A stretch of DNA of 64,000 nt from Eleginops maclovinus (GCF_036324505.1 NC_086355.1:21504518-21568517); one strand, 5' to 3'; numbered from the stretch's first letter, positions 24,150 to 36,615 are shown. A program made the numbers and translations. Notes: generated by a model from the letters alone, not told the origin.

Positions 24150-24737
24150 CTGCAATGAAAGGAATTCTGTGGTTAAAGGCATGATTTATGTGGAGCGCTG
24201 TGTGGTTAGGATTAAAGGAAGTCACTGTAAGATTTTCTCTACAAATGATTGGTCAATGAATGAATGAAAATCAACAGCTGCCTGATCACTTCAAAGCAAA
24301 GCAAGTGAACAGCTTTATTTAGGCATGTTTTATTATTGCCCTTCCTCTGTGCTTTTCATGGTTATGCCCCCTCCCTTCCTTTTATTATAGAAATAGGCAA
24401 GAGAAAAGATTCACAAAGAACCAAATGGCAAAATATAGAGGCTGCTTTGTCTTTCATGACAAGGACAATCCTAATACTATTTGACTACAGTCATTTAATA
24501 TTTTCAGGCCAGTATGATAGCACCAAAAACAAAATGCGCTTATTACCTGGATATACAATGTGTTGAAGAATTTTGTAAGTTTCTTTCTTTGAGTCTGTGT
24601 TTACTTGCTGAATATATGATTCAAGTAGTACATCAAGCAGCAGAAACAATTTTCTTTGCAATTGTACTTTTCCTTCAGACTGCAGTTTGAATTAAATTAA
24701 GTTCTTGAAGTCAAGCTTATTTGGTGCCAAATCTTAC
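24150..24737 (-). other. Intron of the pcdh1-like pseudogene
   Basis: GTAAGA donor after CTG-TTT-style coding ending in VLQ, and a TTTCATTGCAG acceptor before VIANDSD. Both junctions are phase 0 and join the cadherin sequence seamlessly. The intron is 588 bp, AT-rich, with no open frame of interest. Confidence 0.75.
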
Positions 24738-25067
24738 CTGCAAAACAGAGTGCCCCATTGGGCTGTTTTCGGATACTTCCACCTCATACGTTGGGCTTTC
24801 AAACTTGGGAGAGTTGTCATTGGCATCAGTGACTACCACTCTCAGCAGAGCACTGCTGTGTCGCTGTGGATTTCTTCCATCCTTCACCTTGATGGTGAGG
24901 TCATAGGAATCCTTCAACTCGCAAACTAGGTTGCCCAGGACAATAAGCTGGGCAACCTGTAAACCAAATAGGGTTGCTGCATCTGGCCCTGCAGTCAGAG
25001 AATAATCCGCCACCCCATTCCTCTCTGAGTCCCTGTCAGTAGCCAGAGGTATGGAGAATAGCACCCC

Positions 25068-25766
25068 TGTTACGTCCCCACTAAAGTCTAGGGGACCTGG
25101 AGACAGTAACACACGACCACCAATTAATGAGCAAGTCAGATTAAATGTAGACAGACAATGTTTATTTCTAATAACTAAAGAATGAACAACAACTGTTCTT
25201 CAGGTGAGGAGGAGGAGGAGACAAGGGAGATTGTGCCAAATAAAAGAAATAAATATAACAAAAACCAGGCCTATCCCTACATCTCTTCTGAAACAAACTC
25301 AAACAAAAACCCTCACTTCCTGAACTACTAATAAGTGGACAAAGCAAAATACAGGGGTGGCAACAATCCGCTAACCTAGTGTCTCTAACATATGTTATCT
25401 ACGTGATGAGATGTAAAGGGAACCCCAAACTTACCTAACTCCTCCACCTCCCACCACACACACACAGTCACAACATATAGCACAGGATACACGATTGTCA
25501 CAGTAATTTAACACGCAGTCAAATTGAGGCTCTCCAGTCAGCAGCAGGCCCAGCAGTGAGACCCCCGAGAAGGCTTCCTGGTTGTCTCCTTTATGGCTGG
25601 TCCTGGGTGCTGATTGGTCAGCTGAGGGTGGGAGGAGCCAATCAGTCATCAGTCAGAGATGCCCAGGCAGGTACTGATCAGCTGCTGATTAGCTGTAGCG
25701 AATGACAGGGAGTAGAGAAAGAGCAGGAGGCAAGAAACAAAAGTACAGCCTGCCCGGCACGTAACA
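25068..25766 (-). mobile_element. Solo LTR in pcdh1-like exon (699 bp)
   Basis: Read on the minus strand it starts TGTTACGTGCC and ends GGGGACGTAACA (TG...CA with inverted TGTTACGT/ACGTAACA ends). It is flanked by GGGGT on both sides (plus-strand ACCCC at 25063-25067 and 25767-25771). An AATAAA signal near the 3' part sets the minus orientation. Removing the LTR and one TSD copy joins IMG to VLFSIPLATDRD and restores cadherin repeat 2. A 5-bp TSD fits Ty3/gypsy-like or retrovirus-like elements. No internal genes remain. Confidence 0.85.
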
Positions 25767-26129
25767 ACCCCCATGATTGTGTTTTCAGGGACTGAGATGA
25801 TGAGCACAGAAGAGGGAAAATGTGGAGTGTTGTCATTGATGTCCTGTACCTCGATACATCCTATAATCCCCTCAGGGTCTCTCTGTCAATGGGAATCTCT
25901 TTGGTGAAAATGTCCCCCTGTCTTTACATGAACACATATGTAGGGGGCCCCGAACTCCAGCTTGTAGAGATGGCCCAAGTCTGGCAGGCCCTGGTCTGCT
26001 GCCAAGCTATCAATCAGAGTGTTGGGGGCCTGCTCCTCCTGGACACTGTACAGGAAACTGCCTTCAGCAGAGCCACAGTGCAGCACCAGGACCCATAGCA
26101 ACACTAGTCTTACATTTAGTTCCATTAGG

Positions 26130-28075
26130 TCATCAGAAGATCTACCAGTAAAATGACAAAGAGTATTTCTGTTAAAATGTTGTCTCTTTTATTTCGGGTT
26201 AAGCTACTAAATACCTGGCACAATACTTGCTGAACCCTAAATTAACATAAAGGCAAGGAACTCACATCAACAGCTTCGTTATCCAGCATTCAGTCAGCAG
26301 GGAAAAAATGTGTCTTTAGTGCTTTTTCAAGGGGCTGTCAATCAATTAAAACAACTCCACTGACACTTTGACAGTAAGTACATATTCCCTTGGTCTTGTG
26401 AAGAAAACCAACTGGCAGGCTTTATAGCTGCGACTTTTCCTTCTCGAGGTGTGGTGTGTTTCTGGTTTCTGCTGTAATCCACAATGTTACCACGGTACTA
26501 TGGAATCAGTTTTGGGTCAAAAAACTCAAACAAAACTTTCTCAGTATCAAAAAGAAATACGAGTTTAAGAGAAAAAAAAGTCAAGCAAAATAAATGTAAT
26601 CTTAAAAGTAAAACTATAACTTCCAAACAAATTATTTGTGTAATCATGTAAACTATTGGTCTTTTTTCTTTTTGTAACATATCTTTTTGTTTGCAGTTAT
26701 CTTTGCTTCTTTCTCAATGATCAGAGCTTTGCTCTCGCTGCAGCTTTCTCTCATTTTTTTGTTTCCCATTCTGAGACAAACCTCTCGGGTGGGCTTTTTC
26801 TAACTAGAGCACTGGTGTTACAAATAAGTTTCAGGATGACCCTGTTCTACTTTAGTGAGAGCCAGCATCCAAATGTTTTTCTTGATAAAGCTGCTGTGGG
26901 AGGAAATAGTTAACAAAACGTGTACAATGGTAACACTGGAATCCTCCCCCATTTCACTCCTCCATCTCCAGTGATAAACTCCTCCTATTGGCTTTGTTTT
27001 TAGTTATTCTAAAACTGTGCTCAACATATTCCCCTCCTCCATTATGATGTTACAATGGCTCTAATGGAGGACTAAAGCAATGGTACATGCAGCATTTTTT
27101 AAAAAGGCGTTATGCTTTAAATTACCATGTTCTTTATTTAAACATATGTGTGTTGTGTTTTGGGGCTGATGCACAAAAAGACAACTCATGCTTCAACTGT
27201 ACATTATGTGCTTTCAGATATCAGGTCACTCTTTGATCCCAAATAACCTTAGCTTTGGAACGAAACAGAGACTGGAAATAATTATCAGTGTCTTGAGTCT
27301 CCAAGGCTACGCCTGCCAGAATATTGCAATAAACAGCTTCTCCAGCTAGAGCGCTGTCAGCAATCTCACCTTGGACAAAGTAGCCATCCATAACCAAGAA
27401 CTAACATAGTCACCACCTCGGGTTGCAAAAATCACATTTGAATCCACAGAGCATAATTCCTTTTAATTTTTGTAACTTCTTGTAAACTCATCCTTTGCAC
27501 TGGACAGGAAGAATGTTAGAGCAGATGGAATGCACATGGAATCCATTGTGAAATGCAGACCTCCATGTTGTATGTCGTTGTATTATATGGTGTTGTCAAA
27601 CGATCACAGTAATTAAAAAAGAAACCTCTAGAGGATTTGCAAAAATTTAACACAGCTGTATTATGATGATCATGTTTATGATGTCTTTATTGATGTAGCC
27701 CTTTCCTAAAACTTACATCATAAAAAAAATCTAACCCAGAATAAAAGAGCCCCTTTTTTGTCATTTGAAGTCATTGGACATGTGGATAAATTCAAAGGGA
27801 ACCTGCACTGCAAAGATAAACACAACATATCCTTGTTACGACAGACTGGGAACCTGTGTTGGATTGTCATTCCTATCCTCTCATTTTCTGTAATTTCTCT
27901 ACTGTTGGCTGTCTATTTAAGGCCTAAGATACCCTACTTTAATAACAATTAAATGTACAATATTTATTGGGTAATCTTTTACATTAAGCAGGCTGTTCCA
28001 GTTTAGGGACCTCTTGAATGTTAGGAAGATCAAGAATAAACAGATCTAATGATACATTTAACGCGTGGAGTCCAA
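26130..28075. other. Non-coding stretch, nothing recognised
   Basis: This is upstream (minus sense) of the pcdh1-like start. A short plus-strand frame at 27758-27952 has a hydrophobic middle but no family motif and no splice context. Otherwise AT-rich. Confidence 0.45.
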
Positions 28076-28080
28076 CGTGA

Positions 28081-28279
28081 AAGGTAAAGCTATGGGGTAG
28101 TGCGCTGATCTTCGGATCAGGGCTACACTGATTCTATCCCCACTGCATTCAGCATGTCGTTGTGCCCCTGGGCAAGACACTTCACCCCAAACTGCTCCTG
28201 TGGGGATTGTGCACAGTATTGAGTATGTAAGTCACTTTGGATAAAAGTATCTAATAAGTGACATGTAATTTAATGTAAT
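28081..28279 (+). mobile_element. tRNA-derived SINE, copy A
   Basis: A head resembling a degraded tRNA (GGGGTAGTGCGCTGATCTTC) is followed by the block TGCCCCTGGGCAAGACACTT. It continues through CACCCCA and CTCCTGTGGGGATTG to the tail AGTCACTTTGGATAAAAGTA. The same order of blocks occurs inverted at 59630-59838, so the two belong to one family. The tail CTTTGGATAAAAG is typical of a large group of fish SINEs. Confidence 0.8.
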
Positions 28280-29915
28280 TAACTGCTATACAATCTAGAC
28301 ATTAATCCAATTCAGTAGGAAACCTGTCTTTCTGAGGCATTTGAAAGCCTGGCTGCTGTGTATAGAGTGGGATAATGATAATGAATGGTTGTAGGATGAA
28401 AAAGAAGTTAGCATTGCAAGGGCTGTCTTAATAAAAAGCTATAGGTTTTTTCCACAAGATTTCAGAATATTAAATTAGATAAAAAGCACGGCTAGACTCG
28501 TGTTTGGCATGTTGATGTGTAGCACTCTCATTTAGTCACCTACTGTATAATCAACAGGTGATTTAATGACAAATAGAAGCTTCCGATATGTAAGTGGGGT
28601 ATTTGCTAAGATATTTTATGTTGCAGAACAAAATGTGAAAATCTTATGTTAACCACAGATCATATTTCAGGCAACTAATCCAAAACAAGTACAAAAAAAG
28701 TTGACTTTGAAATTAGGGAACCCAAAGTTCTAAAATGATAACTTATTTGGAGCGTTTTAGGACTCATTCCTGCACCACTCAATTGCGCCAGTTGTAAACA
28801 GGAGCTAACGCCAGAGTAAATAAAGCGGGAGTAGGTGAGATGAAATGAAATGAATGACTTAACCTTAGTTTGAAAAGATAAACAGATATATTGTAGTAGA
28901 TATACAGTATGTTTGTATTATGACATTAAGTTTTGTGTTGTTAAATTTGATGTCCGTCTAAGGAAAAATCACACAAAACCTGTGCTTCAATGGGAGCTGA
29001 TGTGACAGACAGAGGCGGGCAGTTAGCCCTGACAGAATTCTCTCAGGCAATGTAAGCTTTGAGCGAACTTCCTACAGTGGAAAACCCTCTGTGCTATCTC
29101 TTCCTTGTACTTCAGAAATCCTCCCACCACTCCAAACTAAGCTCTGACTGCCAAGGCTCTGATGATTTTCCACTCTTTCCTAACATGCCGTTTTGTGGCC
29201 TGGGCTCATCTGCTAAAGTCATCTCTCCCCAACCCCCCTTCAACCAAACCTAGCAGACATTTGAAGTCAATAAAACGGAGGCAATAACAAGAGAAAACTT
29301 GAAACAAGAAATCTGATTTTCTTAACAGCACAAAAACAAAGGCACAAAATGTTCAAGACACACAATGATCCCATTAAAATGCCAGTTTTCCAAACATCAG
29401 TGAAAATCTGTTTTGACGAATAAACTGCTGTAGACCTGTCATCTGATCCTCTAAGATGAATGAGCCAAATTAGGAGAGATATGTCCTCCTGATTCATGGT
29501 ACTATCCTCTTATGTCAAAGGGGACTAATGAGCAGCTAGGGCTCAATGAATACTGTATTTCAAAAGCTGTGTGACCAATTTGGCTTTGAGTTTAGTTAGT
29601 ATACATATTTTGACATTCACACTTTGTTTTTAGAGCTAAATTCTCCTTTTCTCAATGTAACTGAGGATAAAACAGTGTACTCACAAAATTAGCTTCTTTG
29701 ATCACGTAATTCGAAACTCATCTGGGCGGCAGGGGACTGTTGTGTTTAGCATGAAGCACATTTCCGGCAAGTACGAGTGAAGGAAACTTTGTAACGTGCA
29801 TCAGGGGCCCTCCTCAGCGCCCACATATGAACGCCGTATGATGCAGTGAACCGGGGCTGACCTACTTTACCCCAAAGAGAAATGAATAATTTCCTTCCCT
29901 CTGAACCCTTGACCT
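28280..29915. other. Non-coding stretch, nothing recognised
   Basis: AT-rich DNA with only short unsupported frames on either strand. Confidence 0.45.
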
Positions 29916-29917
29916 CT

Positions 29918-29965
29918 GATAAGATAAGACGTACGTTTATTAATCCCCGTGGGGAAATTCAAGAG
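29918..29965 (-). repeat. LINE-type 3' end fragment
   Basis: GATAAGATAAGACG followed by TTTATTAATCCCCGTGGGGA and AATTC. This word set (short GATAA-like tail plus TTTATTGATCCCCGTGGGGAAATT) marks the 3' untranslated end of a fish non-LTR retrotransposon. Only the end is visible. The surrounding DNA has no reverse transcriptase frame. Confidence 0.5.
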
Positions 29966-31049
29966 TTTATGCAGCAACAGATAGAGATAAGAAAATACAC
30001 AACAGATTCACACAAAGATATGAAATAAAAATACAAATATAAAAAGTAAAAATATAAAAACGATATACAGATAATGGTTTTAAAACTGTTAGAGCAGAAA
30101 GTAAGACAAATAATGTCAGCATACATTTGTGACAGGTATGATATCCTGAAGAAAGCAGGAATGTTTGCTAATGAGTTAATAATCACAAAAACTAAGTCTC
30201 TACTTCACCCTGTCAGTTAATACAGGAGTAAATATAGTAAGGTCCTTAGCAAGGGGGGATTTGTTAAATAAAAATGTGCTTCTCCTATAGTTTCATGGAA
30301 AGTCTCATAAAATAACTACGAAAGTCATACTTTTCATTCTTCGGTTTAGACAGTGACTAACTGTAGATTGAATAGCCATACAATTAAGTTAAAGCAAGAT
30401 TTGGACACTTGAGAGTGTCAAAATGAAGACATTAGCAAACATTTGGATATGTACACATCGACCTGAGACATAGCAATAGTAGCATTCAGTTGAAGGAACT
30501 GTTTTTTTGCTTTGTTTTGGTCTTCACCCATTTCTGACACATATACCTGGCTTTTCTAGCTGCTAACCTCTCCACTACTTTCACTAGCTATAGTCTTTTT
30601 CTTTGTGCTGCCAAAAACACTGCATGTCATTTTATTACCTTCTAAAAGTTGTTTATGCTGGATGAGTTAACAACCAGGTGTCTGTTTACATCAAGCTGAT
30701 CCGAGGATAATGGAGGCTAATTTCTGGTAAGCTGAAGTCCAGTCCAGTATGCATCTTTATTCAGCTCTGTTCTCGGTCTCTTCTAGCTACGTTACTTTGC
30801 TAGATACTCCTATGTTACACAGCTAATGGCTATGTTTGACTGGGTATTGTACATTGAATTTCTCAACCCTTTTTAACTTAAAAAGGGATGTCTGCTACAG
30901 CTGTGAACAAGGTTTATGAGGCAAGAAAATAATTGCGCAAAAGGAGGCTAAGCATGTAGTAAATATGGGAGTAGTAGATTAATTGGGTAATAAATCTCTG
31001 TGGTTATTCTACAAAAATATTAATTAAATAGAAAAACAGTCTCCTGACC

Positions 31050-31460
31050 CATTTAAAGAGGCTGTCTCATGCTCTGGGGGTTTTTCTCTTTCTTGTATTG
31101 TAATGAGCACAATGTGACCTCTTTAAAAAGGTACCTTGTGTAATAATACAAAATAAATAAAAATAGATCTATGGAAAACTTTGACATGGAGCATTTCTAT
31201 CATTGGATCACCCTTTTTTTGTCTGTCCAATGGTTTTCAAACACTTGTTTTGATCTACAAGATGTGAATGCGCCAAAAAGGTGGCAATGCAACAGCAAAG
31301 GCCAGCAAATGCTCAACGATGTAAAAAATGAATGTATCAATGAAGAGGAAAACACATTTAATTTACTTGTGAGACCTCACAGAAAGCATATTGCGGAGTA
31401 AAAATTAGCATAAACACAACTTTTATTTGCTTACAAAATAACTGCACTGGGCCCCTTTAA
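31050..31460 (+). repeat. MITE-like repeat ending GGGCCCCTTTAA
   Basis: Bounded on the left by TTTAAAGAGGCTGTCTCATG (about 31053) and on the right by GCACTGGGCCCCTTTAAGG (about 31445-31462). These two ends read weakly as inverted repeats (TTAAAG-GGC). The right end is shared with the 2870-3172 repeat. The 76-codon frame inside has no motif. Confidence 0.45.
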
Positions 31461-32577
31461 GGAGGTAGACCTGAAGCTACCGGCCCTTTGCCCTTTCTCC
31501 TGACAACAGGCTTTCTGACTTTGTAATGGAGATGAATGCTCTTAAATAGATTGTCGAGGAGCCGCCAGAACAAGTCCTGACAAACCCCTCGAACAGAGCA
31601 ACCAATAGGAAAGCCGGGTGAAAAATGAGAAAACTAAGTCATAACACAACAGTCATCAGTCAAGACAAAGACAAGCTCCTCTAGACGACCAGGGCCAGAT
31701 CTGGGGAAGGGATTTCCTCAGTGATGTGGGAGGACTAACATGGGAAGTAAGCATTTCACTGATGGCAAAAAAATGAATTTCTCTTCAGTTGAGAGCATTA
31801 CTGAAAGACTCCATTCCACAGTGTGTTAGTGTCTGGGTGTATATCACTTCATGCACTGTAGATCATTATTGCAACCACATATTTATGATGTTAAAGATAA
31901 TGAAGAACGCTGCCTTCTAGTGGAAAAAAGGATGGCAAATATGTATTTTATGCTGACTAAATCAACTGAACTGATGGGCTAATTCACTAAGAATGGATTG
32001 CAACTTCTGACAGAACCATGAGTTGTGTACTTGCAACCGCTTTCTGGTAGAAAAAGTAGAAATGTTGCCTTTACGCCAAGAACCCAGTAGGCAAGACAAT
32101 GGCAGAGAGGAAAGAAAAACATGACATTCTCAACCCGTGGGCTACAGGTGCTGACTGACAAGCTGCTGAGGCATTCCTTAAACATCAGCCAGGGAATTTA
32201 AATGGGACAGAAAGTCTTGGTGATTAAGTCCATATGCGGATTCTGTCAGTGCTGTCTGTGTTTTAATGTGCACGCCTCAAGACCATAAAAATAGTAAATT
32301 TTAAGTAGGAGAACACTTAATGCATGTCTGTTTTAACCATCTCGCTAAGATGCTTATAATTTCACTGGAACTTTGTGGGGCTATTAGCGCTGATCTTTGT
32401 CATTTGGACTGTTTCATCAAGGAAGCTCATTTGCATAAAAGCACTAAATGTCAGCTTATTATTACCTTGTTCTAATACATGCAAATTGAAGAATATGTTT
32501 GAAGGGAAGCGCAGAAAGGAGTGTATTTCAACATTTGCAGTTGCACAGGAAATGAAACTGTTTATTCTTGTCTTATT

Positions 32578-32650
32578 TCTTACATTACATTTCTTATTTA
32601 GCAGGCACTTTTATCCAAAGCAATTTACAATAAGTGCAGTAAACCATAAA
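32578..32650 (-). repeat. SINE/LINE tail fragment
   Basis: TTACATTACATTTCTTATTT followed by AGCAGGCACTTTTATCCAAA and GCAATTTACAATAAGTGCA. This is the reverse complement of the common fish tail ACTTTGGATAAAAG also seen in the SINEs at 28081 and 59630. No tRNA head is recognisable next to it. Confidence 0.6.
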
Positions 32651-32659
32651 GATACAAAC

Positions 32660-34615
32660 TCAGAACAAAAACAAAAGTGCAGGTATATTCGCTTCAAATA
32701 AGCCAAACCTGGCTGGTCCATTAGATACAAATGGGCTAAGCTCAGTAAGTACTTTATTTTAATGGCCAATGTAAATTTGTGAGGAATAACCATAAAAAGG
32801 TAAAAAAGATGGCAGTAGTGTATGATACGCCCTGGTTGAGACCTGATATGGTTAGACACAAAAATGACTCATACATTTGTCATGATCTAAGATTTATTTA
32901 GGGAGTTAGAATGCCAATCATTTGCACACACAAATGGAATGGAATACTTTTTTTACTCTGCCGAAGTTAGTTCCACAATGGGAGGTTGCACTGAAGGCTG
33001 ACTGCTTTAGCTTTTTAGTGCCTTGCTTCTTCAAATGAGCAGGAACAACCAGAGAACTGGAACAATCAAAGAAAATAAGTGGCAAAAAGGTTTTCAGAGT
33101 GGCCTAATGCCTAACCACATGTTCATTTGGTTTTACATGGTTGTGGGAAAATGATTTGCACCTTGTGGAAAATGTGAGGAGAGCTGAGGCTGCTGAGCAT
33201 GAGTCATTGGCCAGCTATCTCTGAGGGGGATGGAAGTCCTGCCTTAGAGTGCCGGACTCAGACATTTGTTTACTTCCCAGAGAAAGGAGCTGAGAGGCAC
33301 ACGGAGGGGAAAATGGAAAGCTGAAGCATCACGTAACACATTTCAGTGGTTTTGATTGAATATTCGTACAGTTAAAGTACTTATTAAGACTATTGAGTTT
33401 GGACATTTTAAGAATTCCATTAGAAAGTTCTGTTACATTGCAAAATTTATAAAAATCAGCCGACTGTAATCCCTTACAGAGTTGCTTAAGAGTGGAAAAA
33501 TACTTAAACTTGTAGAAATGGTACAAGGGTCTCTGTGAACTGAACTCAAAGTGTAAATGCATTAGATTTTTTGACATCAGATCAAAACAAAAATGACTCT
33601 GCACTGACCCTGAACCAACCTCAACAGCTGGGACAATTAAGACTTTTTATCATGCCTTCATAAAAAAAGGCTGTTTTCCTAATAACTTATAATAAAAGAT
33701 AACAAATATTATAAGACATAATCAAATCCCCTTTTTAAAGCGGAAGTTGGCGTCTGTGGATGGAGTTCCCATGAGATCATGGCTAGTCAGATGATCTTAG
33801 TGTCTGAAAAAGAGAATATGCAGCAGATGGGGGAAAGTATGACCACCTCTCAGAAGCTCACCCAAGTCTTTAGTGATGAGCAGCCATTTGACAACTTTCA
33901 AGGAACATGCATCCATCTGAATGGTGACACTTGCCCTGTCTTTTAACAAAGTAAATTATTACCATTACTTCATATGAGAATAAGATATTGGCCTCTATTT
34001 CCATGAAGATTGAGATGTGTTTCTGCCTATCAGCATTTGTCCTTGGTGTTGCTGCCGAGTTATGTTGGCATTCTCTCTCTCTACATCCCTACAGCAATTA
34101 ATGTGGGAATCTGTGGCTGTTGCATGACTGAAATAAGTCCATCCAACCATTTCATTTGGTCGAATTAAACTGGTGTTCTGCCCACCTGTTTCCCTTCTTG
34201 CATGTCTAAAGACTACGTCATCGGAGGCCTCCACAAGCTGCTAGCTTGACAGACATTAAGTACTTACAATTGCCAAGTTTGTTTTGATGTTCTTTATGAT
34301 GTGTTTTCATTCATAATGATCATTTTCATTGAGGGAGAACTTTTCTGTGGAGTTAGTGCTTGTAGCCAATTTCATTTGAAAGTGTTTGCAACACTGGGCT
34401 GGTTTTTAAAAAAAAACTTTACTACCTTTATACTTTAATTAACCATACTCTTGCTAGCTTCTCAAGATTCCCAACCTTAGCTTTAAAGTCTTTAACCGTT
34501 ATTGATGCACTACTTTCTAAAGATGTTCTGTTTCAAAAGTAAAAGGATCAAGTCATTGTATTAATTAAGTGTAATCTGTTGCTTTTCCTTTTTCCACATT
34601 TTGTGTTGACAAAAA
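32660..34615. other. Non-coding stretch, nothing recognised
   Basis: Only short frames without motifs; AT-rich. Confidence 0.45.
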
Positions 34616-34619
34616 TATG

Positions 34620-34656
34620 ATAATACAAAAGGCACAAATAATGCCTTTTGTATTAT
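34620..34656. repeat. Perfect 15-bp inverted repeat (hairpin)
   Basis: ATAATACAAAAGGCA (34620-34634) and its exact reverse complement (34642-34656) around a 7-base loop CAAATAA. It lies in non-coding AT-rich DNA just left of a dispersed repeat. Confidence 0.7.
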
Positions 34657-34699
34657 ATGCACTAGTGGCCGCAACAACAATGATGATTTCACATTGGGT

Positions 34700-34930
34700 C
34701 AGTCAATCCACCTCTTTGGTCCGGACTGAAAAAATGTCAAACACTTTCCAATGGATTGCTCTGAAATGTTGTAGAAACATTCAAGGTGAGCAGAGGATTA
34801 AGACATTACCTCTCAAACTTGTGCTGCATATTTTGGTTTTGGATTGAAATATCCTGACAACTACCCTTTGGATAGCTAGGATATTGGTTATAGATAGTCA
34901 AGGTCCCCAGAGGGTGAATAGTAATAACCT
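34700..34930 (+). repeat. Dispersed fish repeat, two tandem partial copies
   Basis: The first copy reads GGTCCGGACTGAAAAAATGT, then CCAATGGATTGCTCTGAAAT and ACATTCAAGGTGAGCAGAGG. The second starts near 34840 with TTGAAATATCCTGACAACTA and contains AAGGTCCCCAGAGGGTGAAT. Both match the well-known teleost motif of a repeated 'negligible distance' word order (GGTCCGGACTGAAATATCTC ... GGTCCCCAGAGGATGAA), recalled, not searched. Non-coding. Confidence 0.55.
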
Positions 34931-35087
34931 CTGTAAAGACTTAACTTTATCTGGCAAATTGCTCTGTAGCAGTTACAATACAAAGTGGAAGTGTTCATAT
35001 GTGGGACTATAATACCAATACCACAGGGTGCAAATCCCAAAATACATACAATATGACACCAAAATCAGGCTAGCAGAAGGGTTAAGT

Positions 35088-35312
35088 TAGTGTTGCATAT
35101 AAATATTTATGTGGAATATCAGATGTGAAGAGGAGAGGTTTTGTGTGTGACGATAAGCAAAGGTTAGTAGGAGGTAGGCTACATTGCTTTACTTCCGTGC
35201 CGGTAATCCTCTCCAGGGGCATGTTGACCGCCATCCTATGTAGGCAATACACACTTTGGATAAGTACCTCGTACAACCACACTTCAAACAATCAGAACTA
35301 TCCCTTTAAGCT
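35088..35312 (-). repeat. MITE-like repeat starting TTAAAGGGATAGTT, full copy
   Basis: On the minus strand: TTAAAGGGATAGTTCTGATT, then GTTTGAAGTGTGGTTGTACG, AGGTACTTATCCAAAGT, and a CG-containing middle with GAGAGGATTACCGGCACGGA. The opening words are shared with 38164 and are very common in fish genomes as I recall. Non-coding. Confidence 0.6.
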
Positions 35313-35319
35313 CAAAGTA

Positions 35320-36575
35320 TCACAATGTAATTTGTACAGCCTCACAGGACTACTAGCATGGCTGTTTTGTCTTATGATTAGCATAAAAATAAACCGTTTT
35401 ATTCACAATTACAATGCAATTTATTATTGTTCTCCTAGTGATTGATGACACGTTAGCATTAGTCAGTCTTGACAACTGCTGTATTCATGATCATGAGAGT
35501 ATCATTTTAAAAAGTTAGATGACCATCTGACCCGTCATCCATAATTATGTATCATGTAAAATATAGACTTCGATGTGGACTTTTATGACCGCAGAGAATT
35601 AATCCTAACTATTTTTCATGACCTCCCACTCTCCAAAATGTTTTCTTGATCTCGAGAAAAAATCTAAAGCTAACTCAGAAACTCCAAAGCCTTACATTTT
35701 CTAGCCAAAGTATCACACTTAAGGCCTTTAAAATGGAACAAGATTTAGCTTGCATGTTTGTGAGTGCAGCGGAGGCTTTATATCCACTTCAAGCATTTTG
35801 CATGTCTTCAGGGCTCGCAGCGTGGCCGTCAAACAGTTTGGAAACTGGCAGGCAACACGACTCTTCGCTGATGTTTGATGGGAGCTCAAACTTGACTTGA
35901 AGAGACGAGGAAATACTTGAGTTCATTACTTTTCAACTTAATCTGACACACTGTGTCCCACAGGCATCCAGGCCTTGATGATGCAGTAGTGAGAGTGTAA
36001 AACAATGATAGATGTGAATGTACCAACATATCAGGGAAAGTCTGTAGCACCAAAGCACTGTTTTTCATGTTAAGAGGCACTTATATTATCACAAAAAATA
36101 CCTTTGTTTTTTCAGCTCTCCTTATTTCAAGAGTAAAATGCATTGGTACTTAGATCGCATTTTAAAACTAAAGAACTATGAAGAAGACAGCTTGAAGTCG
36201 CTCTCAGTAGGCATTGGTGTTATAAGAGTTCAGTTTGTATTTTTATAATTGCTATGTTTATTTAATGATTTGCAATGAAAATTATTTATTTTTCATGATT
36301 TATTTGGAGAATATTTCACGTAACTTTTTTTCTGGCACGTCTGTTATATATATACTTATATGAACTTTTTGATATTTAATCGCAATGTGTTTGAGAGCAA
36401 TCCATCAGGGTACTCTACATCGTGTCCGTTTCCCTTTTTGAGAGAATGTATCTTCTGTCATGTATCTGCTGTCATATCTGCTTGGATGAAAAGAAGGATA
36501 AGAATTCACAACAATGTGCTGACACATTGACCTCTGTGTGAATTAATATCAATCCATCCATTTTCAGTTTCCCAA
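35320..36575. other. Non-coding stretch, nothing recognised
   Basis: AT-rich, short frames only, no splice-supported exon seen. Confidence 0.45.
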
Positions 36576-36578
36576 TTG

Positions 36579-36615
36579 GTTTAAAGTGGTAATGGTATCA
36601 ATTACCACTTTAAAC
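36579..36615. repeat. Perfect 15-bp inverted repeat (hairpin)
   Basis: GTTTAAAGTGGTAAT (36579-36593), loop GGTATCA, and the exact reverse complement ATTACCACTTTAAAC (36601-36615). No neighbouring gene explains it. Confidence 0.7.

Larger units (their letters stand above)
23552..26125 (-). pseudogene. pcdh1: Protocadherin-1-like pseudogene (unprocessed, partial)
   Basis: ATG at 26125 opens a signal peptide (MELNVRLVLLWVLVLHCGSA). Cadherin repeat 1 follows with EEQAPNTLI, SLAADQGLPD and GHLYKLEFGAPY, a close match in layout to vertebrate PCDH1. A one-base change in a G run shifts the frame at about 25917. A stop follows and about 40 residues are missing before EVQDINDNTP. Repeat 2 continues after a solo LTR (25068-25766), ending in HSVLQ at a GTAAGA donor (24738). 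Exon 2 resumes at 24149 after TTGCAG with VIANDSD. Repeats 3-5 follow with DREEISRLSF, QNDNAPV and DLNDNSPIF, with another shift and a deletion, and stop at a SINE. There is no transmembrane or cytoplasmic part. The retained intron argues against a retrocopy. The normal protein is a calcium-dependent adhesion receptor. Confidence 0.85.

Noticed and set aside
24148..24743. Intron gain by an inserted element in the pcdh1-like gene (8-bp TTGCAGGT at both ends)
   Set aside because: Consensus splice sites alone explain most of the shared 8 bp, no inverted ends are present, and the position may be an ancestral intron of protocadherin-1. Comparison with functional fish pcdh1 exon structure would decide.
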